The notes below the pieces were generated by a model. The model had not been told where the DNA came from. It was given only the letters and a program-made list of their open reading frames with translations, and did not search any database. A DNA stretch of 64,000 bases. Source: Owenia fusiformis (Eukaryota > Annelida > Polychaeta > Sabellida > Oweniidae). Shown piece by piece: positions 22,801 to 34,800 of the stretch. The stretch spans positions 30,416,740 to 30,480,739 of the forward strand of contig CAIIXF020000009.1 in NCBI GenBank assembly GCA_903813345.2, read 5' to 3'. Every line of letters begins with the position of its first letter. Position 1 is the stretch's first letter. The position numbers and the translations under genes were made by a program.

Positions 22801-25800
22801 GGATTTCTTTTAGGATGTTGCCCTTAAGTTGTTCTAGGTCTTTTTGCTTGGAATGAGCATTAAATCATTCCTTCAAATAGCCACAGAGAAAGATGACGAT
22901 GGCAGACGACAAACACGGATAATCGGGTCAATTGTCGGCAAATGATTCAGGAGTTACCTTCAAGAGCTAGGTAGGCTAGCCTGGAGACCAAATGATATCC
23001 AAATGAAAACACAGTGGTCTCAAGTTGATACACACTACCAAAGCTACACTAAAATCCCAACCAATGCAGTGTCTTGAACCTCTGACCTCTCTGTATTAGG
23101 GGGCTATAAGACATTATGAGGGCCTCCCCATTCACCATATTTGACGGCCCATACTTCTCTGAGGCTATTTGAAGGACCATTTTTATGCTAACATTCCAAC
23201 AGAAATATCGAATGTGGTGAATAATGTAGTAATAAGGATGCGGACTGTCATCGAAATATGAGGTTACATTGAATATGTGGTGTAAAAGGTAACGGGTTAA
23301 AGTATCAAAAAGGCAAAACTGAATCAAAAACTTTCATATTTTATTTACAAGACCATGCGAAAGATGTCTGAAAATATTGATTGGTTTATCTATGGTGTTG
23401 ATATAGTTTTGGGTACATTTTTTGAGACACCCTATATTCTGCAATATCTCACCCTCCAAAGCCCATACGTTGATCTACTAGCGAACATAGTAGTGATGTA
23501 ATCTAGGTTAGATCTAAGTGTTCTCCATACGACAAATGATTCTTCAGCAGACATGTATCGCGTCATACTCAACGCAGTGTCATAACCGAGAGAAGAAGCA
23601 CGAGCTAAATTAAACGCATCATCAAGAAGATTACCCCGATCGGTATTTTGATATCTCTGAAATAAAAAAAAAAGATTAATTGAAAACTAACGGCATTGCT
23701 TAGTAATGAGACACTCAAGGATGTGGCCTGGAATGCGATATATATTTATGATCTTTAGGAGATAATAATTTCAAATGTCACGAGCCGAAGAACCCTATTT
23801 AGAAAAATAATCGAGGTTTTGCCAGAAATACTTTTTTTGCTTCGAACATTTAGCAGAAGCGACTCTATGTAGTTATAACGACTTGGAGACACATTGACTG
23901 ATATTTATGGGGCACCAGAAGTGTTTTGAAGCTAACATGATTACTCTGAACTTTATTTGACAAATATCAACGTACACTCCCCTCCATAAGTTTGGCAACC
24001 CTAACCTCTAAACTTTCCCATTTTTTTCTTAGTTACAATTGGTCGAAAACTGATGACAAAGATGTAAACCAATGGGAAATGGTGGGTTCGGGGAAAATCA
24101 GATTTCAGTAAATGATTCACCAAAAAATATTTTCAGTGTCGAAAATTGAATTGTCTAACTTTTTGCACGCTAAGTGTTACGTTTACTTTTTGAACATTAA
24201 CGTTTACAACACTTCAAAGTCATTTTTGGATATTATTTTCGCCTCCTGTGTTATTTCAATGGGAGAGATTTAGTGAAAAATAATTTTTGTTCTTACCGTA
24301 TGATTGCTGGAAAGAACGTCTGCTAGTTTTGTCCACATTTCGTCACTGTAGTTCACTCGATAAAAACCTTTATTCCCCCGATTTAATTTTACGACTGCGT
24401 TAGCCATGTTCACTCCAGTTAACACAAAATTACCTGATATAAAACAAATAATCAAATAGGGTAGATCAACACATCAAGGTATCAATTTAAATGTGCAACA
24501 ATTAGTGCAGGGGGGGGGCCATTCAACGATCATCGGCCAGTGTCAAAATATATTTAAGTTTGGATATTTCATCAAGACTAACATAATAATTTTTACTATC
24601 TACAAAGAAACTCCCTGGATGAACATTATTTCAGCTGAAATTCCTCTTGAACGTGGTGAATCTTAAAAATCTATATAATTGGGACTTTATAGAAGCTTTG
24701 AACTGAATTTACACTTCTTAATGCTGAAATTGATAGTTTATCCATACATTTTAAGAAAGGGTATGTCAAAGAAGATGTTAAACCAAATATTGACCCGATA
24801 GCTCAGCTCGAATTTTCACTCGTATATATAGTCCTTGTTGCCCTCTTAATCTAATAATAATGAAACTAGTTTTTAGTCGTTTATAAATATGATACACTTT
24901 CAAGACAATTAATGTTGTTGTTCTATCTAAGTTGAAAAGAAGTGTTTACCATGTTTTAAATATCACTGGAACGTTGGTTTCAATCTTTTTACTTTGCCAC
25001 AAAACAGATAAAGATTTTTAAGGATATAATATGAAAAAGTATGTTATCGTAACAGACATCACATTTACTGGCCTTGAAATTTACTCGTCATTGTTCTGGT
25101 ATAGTATGATATGCATTGTAAGAGATGAAATGAAAATAACTCTGTTTTCTATTTTGTTAATGTTGAACAGTACCAAAGACCCCGATTATTCTATGATGTA
25201 TGACCAAAGACCTTATTTTGTCTTACTTTCTCCTTCATTTGTTCTATTCATCCAGAAGAGACCATTCTCTCTTGTTGTCGTGGTAAAACTCAGTGGTACG
25301 TCCCACCTGTACCTAATTAAAATCGTTATACAATGTTATATATAAAATGAAAAAATATCTACCGATTACAAAATAACTATAAGTTAACAACATAGCAAAT
25401 TGAGTTAACAAAATAACCATACGTTAACAAAATAACTATGGGTTAACAAAATAACTATGAGTTAACAAAAAAGCAATAAGTTAACAAAATAACCATAAGT
25501 TAACAAAATAACTATGAGTTAAGAAAATAACCATAAGTTAACAAAATAACTATGAGTTAACAAAATAACCATAAGTTAACAAAATAACTATGAGTTAACA
25601 AAATGACAATAAGTTAAGAATGAGAGTCGATGAGATAATCGTGTTTTTGATTTTAGTTTCATTCCTCCTTCAGGGACTTTTATCATGTTTATGAATTACA
25701 TTGTTTGAAATCATGCTCTTATGGCGATTTTCAGAACCGATTAGTATTTTGCTCAAAATCGCATTCAGTTTTGAACTAAATACTCATCGGCCGGGCGCCG

Positions 25801-28800
25801 GTGTTGAATATCGGAGCAAATGTGACAACGGGATAAAATATGAAATTCATATCCAAGCAATGATACGGGTGTTACTGACTATTCGAATAGAAGGGACACT
25901 TTCTCCTTGGTATTTCAAAATGGGAGATCAAATTCATAATATTGATAATGTATGACTAACTGACAACTGACAGATTCCTATTCTTTTGTTAATGTGTTGA
26001 TTTGGTGCGTAAAAATAAATATTTAGTTGAGAGACCCATGGAGTCGAAGGGGGGATGAGAATCAGTTGATATAGTTTTTGTATCTTCGTTGGGTTTGACT
26101 CGTACCTATATGGTGACTCCGTCTCGTCGTACGTTGCATTCTTGTCATAAAGAAAGCGGTCCTGTGATGCTATTATTGTATTCCCCTCCACTCTTACGTT
26201 CAACACGGGATAGCCCGTCTGCCTAACCCACGTGTTCATGGTGCCCGACACATTAAACCCCGGACCCATAACCTAGATAAGAGAAGAACGGTTTACAATA
26301 AAAATGCTATAATATAGATATAAGTGTGCATCGACTGTGTTTTATTCTGCAATTTGATTTAAAAATCCTCTACAACATGCAAGTAGTTCATATCTGGTCT
26401 TTGATTGATTTTAGATTTAGCAAACGTCTTCAGGACGAAGCTTCAGGACCTCCGTAAGATTGCTTGTAATCCTAACCCGGGAATCATTATGTCTAGTTTT
26501 CCTACGTACTGTATATGGACATTTTATTTTGGGGTAATACTACAATGAATGGGGGGGGGCTGCTTGGGTGGGCCCAGAAACAGAAAAAATTGGGCCCAAA
26601 AAAGATTTTGGGCGAAAAAAGGCATTAAGGCCCCAAAGAGTGGGCCTTTTTGGTCATTACTGGGCCTTTTAAGGCCTTATTTTTTAATTTCAAGCCAAAT
26701 TTTGAAGAAAATGGGCCTCAAAATTTCAAAAATTTTCTTCGGAAGTTTTCTCTCTGACCGGAAATTTGACCCCCCCCCCTTGTTGGTTCCCAGATCCACC
26801 CCTGCCCCTTGTCTTGTTTTGATCTCAGCGAACAGAGTGTTTGAGAGCGTATGCAATAAACGTCTGCATACCTGGTATATGCACATACATTTTTTTCTTG
26901 ATGTCAGGTTTGTTACAGTTGTTTCAGTTTAGAATTAATCATTAATGTAGCGTTATTGAAAACTATTTTGCCATTTACAAAACAAGTCATACTGATTAAG
27001 CAATCGTAATGGATACAGCACACTTAGATATATCAAGAACAGGAAATCAAACATTAGAGTGTAGGATTATGACGCCTGCTAATGTAGCGGTTTAGTACCA
27101 AGATATCGAATTATATGTTACATCACCGTATACATAATGCGCATGCGTTGTCGTACTTGCACGTGCTATGTGAATGGTGAAACTTACCTTTTGCATTTCC
27201 GCCCAAAGTTGTTCAGTAATGGCTGTCTTGAATTCGTACTCCTTCAGGAAATTCTGGACACATAGAAACAATTATATTTTAGGCTGATATTCGTAATATA
27301 TCGGGTGTCCCAAAAAATGAGACACTTTTTGACAAGTGTTTTTTTCCGCAACTGATGAACCAAACTTGAAAATTGGCACAGACTAACCCAAGAGTTGCAA
27401 GGCACACACATATGAGAACGATAAGGTAAGTGTTATGTGAGTACTAAGAAATTCAAGGTACCATTGTCAAAAGATTCCATACCGGAGCAACGCAATGAGA
27501 ACTTCATAGCGTTAATGTACCAAAAATGGGAAGCAAATTTCTCGGCTAAATTCTTTGAAAATTATCTTTGCTAGTGCTATGAATATGTAAAAGTTTGAAT
27601 GTTGTATTTTTGAATTAAAGACAGTATGTCTAAATAACTAATATCAATGTAAAAGTCACTTATTAATCCATTTCCAAGCAAAAATACTTCGCTGTATTTA
27701 TTCTAACAATATCACCTTCAATGAATGAATGAATGGATTTTTGGTAATAGGGAAGAATGAAAAGAATTAATGAGACTCACAGAATATTTTTTGATCTTTT
27801 TATGTTTATAAAACTTGTTAACAATACTCTTAGGTTACTTTGTACAAATTCTCTGTGAATTTGGTTCATCAGTTGCCGAGAAAATACTTGTCGAAAAGTG
27901 TCTCATTTTTGGGACACCCGTATAAGCGATTTCTTTTCCTGAGTGGATATGTAATATTTACACATAATATTAACCTCACAATATCATTAGTAATTCTAAT
28001 GTCGTTGGTAGTTAAATGATTTGAAAATGATAAAAGTTTAAAGTACGATACAAAAGACAATACAAAGATGGTATGACTCTAAAACTCCCAAATTCGCGTC
28101 TTGATGCGTCTTGCTCGGCAGAAATTGTGGGAAAAATACTGATATATCATATGACTGATGACAACGTCAGTCATAATAAATGTGTCTCTCTAGATTTATA
28201 CATAACAAACGTCAGTTGAAATGGAACGTTTTTAAATCATATTCACATGTTTTTACCCTTATTGCCTCTTGGAATTTTGCTGCTCCCATGAAGCCTTCGA
28301 TCATGTTCAGCACAGATGCTCCCTGCAAAACAATCGCTGTTTAGACTAATTACTAGAGGCATGATTAAGAATAGCGTTTAGGAAGTTAATGTCAATATAT
28401 TTAATTAAATTACTATTGTGGTCCCATATCATGATTAAGGTCATGCCTACGCACTCCTTTTTGCTACATGACTCGCATTAAGAACTCATCAAGGTATCAA
28501 GTAGAATGGATGCACCTGTTGAAACAACGTCAACTGCCGGGTTCGTCTTACTTCCTGCGAAAGCTATTTGGATTTTGATATAATAGCTTTCCCACGGAGC
28601 ATTTGGACAGCTCAATGATCGTGACCTTTGAAATCGAATTAAGTCGATCCGCGGCTTACTTTTGGTCTATAACTGTGTCTTACATCAGTATCATCAATCC
28701 GTGTAAGTATTGGAGCGCTGGAGTACTTCTTTTTCGATCAAGACTTGTAATTGTTAGTCGAGTGAATCGTTTTACTGCCAAATTCCAATATGGCGGTTTC

Positions 28801-31800
28801 TGCTCGGACATTTTCGTAAATCTCCGGAGGTTGTCCGAACCTAACTAATTCTCAAAATTCATTTCGTTCGTTGCGTATCTCGCACCTAGCAAACCGCCAT
28901 ATTGGAAATAGGTCTGTAAAACTTTAACTCGATGAACAATTTACAAGTCTTGATCGAAAAAGAAGTACTCCAGCGCTCCAATACTTACACGGATTGATGA
29001 TACTGATGTAAGACACAGTTAGAGACCAAAAGTAAGCCGCGGATCGACTTAATTCAATTTCAAAGGTCACTATTGATCAGCTGTTCACTACTCCGTTTGA
29101 GAGCCATAAGTTTCAAAATCTAACATGGCTCTCGAAGTGAGTAAGGTTCGTCCTTCAAACCTGTCACACAAACAATAATTGAACTAAAAACCTAAAACAC
29201 TGGCTCTCCTGAATGAATGAATACTCTTGCATAAGATAATTCCATTGTATAACTTGCCTTTGAATAGGTAACAGAGTCAAACATCTGATTGATGTCATTC
29301 GGAGTGTTGACATCTGTCTTGACGAGTGGATGTGATGACAGAACAGCGTCCCCAGCTAGCATCCTATGGACAGTACCACTAACAAACTGGTCCAACTTAA
29401 AAGGAAATAAAAGCACAGTTTAACTTAATGTATATAACTAGAAAAAAATCATGAAGTCTAAATACTTGTAAGTTTTAAGGTATTTGCTTTGATAATGTTT
29501 TTTTATCTCGTCTTCGGATCGATAACGAAGAATTATCAAAACTCATCAAGAATGGACGATCTTGCATAGGTACTCATACAAGAACCTCCATTTCTCCTCT
29601 TATAAGCTTGGTAAGTTTTTTAAACAATAACACTGACTTAATTAGCTTACCATTGCCCAATCTTGGAATATGTCTATTTCTGCCATGGCCTTGCTTGTGA
29701 AATATGTCGCAAAGCCTTCGTTTAGCCATATGTCGTCCCACCAATCGCAAGTGACAGGATTGCCCCAATACTAAAAAGATAAATAGTTATAATCTTATAG
29801 ATGAGGACCGATTAGAACTCTGACATTAATCGAAGGATTGCTAAAAAACTTGAGACATTGCCATGGAAATCACTGAAGGATCCAAAAGCTAACAGGGAGG
29901 GGGGGGGCTAACAAAATTTCTTTCTTATATTACAATACATCTACCAACTTTTATAACATATAGTCTAAACGCGTTAAAGTTACGGTTGTCATAGTTACGG
30001 TGGTGAGGGGTATGCGAAGCAGTTCCAGGATATCGCTAAATTGTGATGAATTGCAAAAATATAACCATTTGAAACAGTGTTTATTATTGTATTTTTTATT
30101 AATGTTTTGTTTTGTTCGATATTGTATTCTTGCTGCCATAGTATTCTCTTGAGTATAATGATATCATTGATACATATCATAACTATGTAATGTCACCAGT
30201 ATAATCATAGAAAAAAGTATATAGTGCTTAGAAAAGGGGTCCCTAAATTAATAGGAAAAAATTTGAGTATTCGTATCTTTACTTTCCGGACACCCTGTAC
30301 TTAGGAACTTGCCTCACGTCATTCCGATTAACTTCTCTAGCTTTGACTGGGGAAAGACGGGGGGGGGGGTATCACCTTATATCGATGAATTTACTTACGT
30401 TATGAGCCAACTCGTGCGCAATTATGCTTGCAACACTCTGTTTCGATGATGTTGACTGAGACTCGGTATAAAGGAGTCTCTGTTCTCTGTAGGTTATCAG
30501 TCCCCAATGCTCAGTGGCACCCGATGGATAATCTGGTATAGCCGCATGATCTTGACAAAAACATGAATTGCGTTTAGAAACTAATGAATAGATTGGAGAC
30601 ATAGTCTAACATGCCAACACAGAAATCTTCTCATCTTTGACTTCAAAGGTGGTAATATGCAACCGAAACTCTGTGAATCAAGATGACGTCTCTCGCGCTT
30701 TGAATAGAATCCAATTGAAATTAAACACGAATTCTCCCCATTTATATCTTTTGTTATATAATTTATTTTTACACAAAGAAAATGCCATATGTGGCCTAGA
30801 TATGTTGCTAAAAGTACATTTTAATCGTGTATTATCAAATATTGTGTTCTTCACACGTTTGCCATTTGAGATCTTATATCGAAGTATAATGGGGGGGGGG
30901 GGGGGGAGAATATAACAGTGCATAATGAAACAAATATTTAATTCTATTTTCGGGGAATACCTGTGACACTTTCGGGCTTCGTGGAATATCACTTGTGAAA
31001 GATGCACATGGTATTCACCAAGATTAATAATAATAAGAATTAAATATTTGTATGATATATCTACAAGTATGATTGAAGATTTTACCTAATTTGGGCAATT
31101 GGAATGGTATTCCAGTCCATTGCTGAAACCATTCGTGTGTTTTCACAGCCGCCTCCAATGCAAATCGACCCTGTTCTATACGATCAGGAGGCGCGTAGAT
31201 TCGGACCTAAAAACACCATGCCATCTATACTTAGCACAGTAGTCTTACAAATGTGAATTTAGTTCATTCTATGTGCGCAAACATCGTAGAACATCTCAGT
31301 GAAGAAATATTCTTTGTTTAATGGGTACAATACATGTAAATAGGTTTTTACGTTTTTATGTAACCTGTGATTAATTCATTAAAATTATGTTATGTTATTC
31401 TGTATAACGCAGTGGAAAGTTTGGTAAAGGATAGAATCGAAACAACGATACCAACATACCCTAAGACCATCCGATGTGAAATTTTCAAGGTATGCAAAGT
31501 CACAGACTATGAAGACCAACAGGTATGTACTCATTGGGGGAGATTCTTGGAATGTGGTGGCTATTAGCCCATCAGGTCGTGTTTCATTGCGCTATAAACA
31601 TAAATCATAATCTTTTAAACACGTATACATGATTATGTTAGGGATAAACTATGAGTATTGGGTTTTAGGAGAAATAATAGCCGAGGCCGCTAGACTGAGG
31701 TTATAAATTTTCTTAAGACCCAATACGAATGGTTTCTCTTACTTAAACTACACTGGGCACTGACTCTTATGAAAGGTAAATAGTCCATGTTCCAATTTTA

Positions 31801-34800
31801 GGAAAAAATGATTTCTTTTGTATTGACTATGCAGTAAATGCAGAAGTGGGTGGGTGTGATTAGTTCAGTTTCAGTGCACTTCATTTTACAGGCAGGGTAC
31901 AATTTGAAATTTGATTTCTTTTGTGTTTACTATTAAACTATTGGATGGGTGAATAGGGAATAACTAGTTTAGCTTTAGTGCACGTGACAGAACCACCTTT
32001 TGTGCCCCACTGGTTTTGGATAGCTTGAAAGTGTACATTCTTTAAATAATAGAAAAAATGCACTCATCTTTGTTACAGCTGGATAATCTTTAGAATAAAC
32101 TACAGTTCATTCTAGTGTTGCAACCCTAGTGGAGCTTAAGCATTTATTATGTACAACCACTTTTTATATCAAGTTTGTTTCAATATATTGGCTAAATGTA
32201 TTATAGTAGAGATCATGTCTTTAAGGTACACATTAAACATGGGGGGAGGTAAATAATTGCAAGGTTTTCGTTTATATTGAAAACATGATGACTATTTGAT
32301 ATCTTGATTTGTCATAAGCTGACATCTTTAATGGTTCCTAAAATATATTCACAACCAACATACAGCTATCATGATCATCCACTGCACAGATTCCGACCAG
32401 ATTGTTTGGTATCTGGGTAACTTCATTCATGATTATTGTTGAGCTACTGATACTACTGCAAACAATCTAGCCGAAATCCAGGAAGACTTTGTTCACGTAA
32501 AACTAGCGTCCTATTAATAAAACAAGTGCTGCTCAGAAAGGGGCATATCTCTTGTTTATATGTAGATATCCTTGTAGCAAAAACATATATCTCTTGTTAA
32601 GCGTAGACCCAACTGTACACAAATAATCTCGATGGTCCTTAAAGCAATTCAGAAATAGAAACTGTTAACTGTTTACACAAGTTCTCTTTGGTAATTTATA
32701 GATACTGAGATTTCAATATCGTGTCAATAAAATAAATTTTTCAAAATATTAATGACTCAAAGATTTGCAAATATATTTTACATTAGAACACGGACAAGGG
32801 AGACATTCTTCCCCAATACAGGGTGTCCCAAAATAAAATTTACCAAGACAAACATGGAATATCTCTATGAGTGATGAAAGCATATTTTTGAAAGAAGGGA
32901 AAGTATCGCAACAGATTTCGGACAGTGATCATATGTTGGATTTTGGCTATTTTCTGAGGATTTAAACAGGGGCATATGTTTTTCGATGAAGGAAAAGGGA
33001 GTAATTCCCGTTTGGTTACAATTTTTGGGGGAACTTTATATTTATGGTGTTACTACACCTTTATTAAATTACATTAAAATATATTCAGATAAAAGCTTTA
33101 TAATACTTTAAGTTAAAAGACCATTATTATATATGCCTTATGATTATTATGTCTTACGTTACTTTGCCATATTAAGATAAAAGGCCTTATGTACCTTATA
33201 ATTACTATGTCTTATCATACTTCGATATAATTATTATGTCTAATTTGACTTCGATATATTAAGATAAAAGGCATTATGTACTTAACAATTATTATGTCTA
33301 ATGATACTTTGATTATTATTAAGATAAAGGCCTTATATACCTTATAACTATTATGCCTTATGGTACCTCGATATATTAAGATAAAGGCCTTTATATGTAC
33401 TTTATAATTATTATGTCTAATGACACTTTGATATATTAAGATAAAGGCCGTATGAACTTTACAATAATTATGCCTAATGATACTTTGATTATTATTAAGA
33501 TAAAAGGCCTTATGTACCTTATAACTATAATGTCTTATACCTCGATATATTAAAATAAAGGCCTTATGTACTTTATAATTGTTATGTCTAATGATACTTT
33601 GATTATTATTAAGATAAAATGCCTTATAACTATTATGTCTTATGATACTTCGATATATTAAGGTAAAATGCCTTATGTACCTTATAACTATTATGTCTTA
33701 TTATACTTCGATATATTAAGATAAAAGGCCTTATATACCTCTGGTAACATATTTGAGAGCGGTGTATATTCAGACTTATGAATGAGAGTCATCGTGAAGT
33801 TAGCTTTAAGACCAGGCTCATCTAGGCATGGATATGCCTTTCGTGCACTCGTAGGCTGGAATTTTGTAGTCGCCAGTGATCTGGAAAAGAACTTGACAAT
33901 TAGGTCCTACCCAATCACCAAAGAAAAGCTGTTCTCTGTATACGTACTGAGGTGAAGAGCCGATAAATCAGAATGACTTATACCATATACCATTGTACCA
34001 TATATACCTGAATGTAAAGGGCGATTTGGAGCATTGGTTCTTATAATTGTTCCGTTTGTGTCTCGGGGATTTCTACATCATTACTGAGTAAAATTTTCTT
34101 GAATGAGCTCTTCGGTCCTGCGATTCGCATCTTAATTCACAAGGTTTCAGTTGCTCCAATATAACTACCTTGAAATTCTTAGATGGCGATAAGAAGATGG
34201 CTTTGATATGGTTCATGAGAAGCATCTTATTAGTGAAGACCAGAGACTCAATTTACTATCTCATTAGCGTTTAAAGCGCTGGTTTTAACACAGGCGGAAA
34301 CACTCAACAATCTCCGTTACATTGTTTGTATACATCCCCAAAGCACTTGCCGGGGTTTATTTTATGTAGATTATGTTACAAAACAGTTTGTAACAGAATG
34401 TTGTCATGAGCTATTGAATTGGAAACATGATGTTCCATCAGTGAAGTTGTTTCAGATATTTGATGATGCCATATGGCTGTGCTATTTAGAGTACTTCAGG
34501 TCAATATAACACCTTAGATACAATGAGATGATGAAGCTTGGCCCAATTTGATACTCATTGTATTTCGTTCTTACAACGCAGGGACGGATCTGAAAATTAA
34601 CAGGGGGTGGGACACATTACAATGCTAAATGAATTTTCCGAAAGATTTTGAAAACTTAAGGCCCATTTTCTTCGATATCTGACCTAAAATCAATAAATAA
34701 GGCCAAAAAGGCTTAGTAATGCCCAAAATGTGCCATGCCCCCAGATCCCCCAGTGCGGCGGGCAATCCTTATTATTTAGACTTTTTTATTCACCATGACG

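Noticed and set aside
22532-23434. Functional mariner transposase
   Set aside because: Only decayed fragments with stops remain, partly duplicated in inverted arms.
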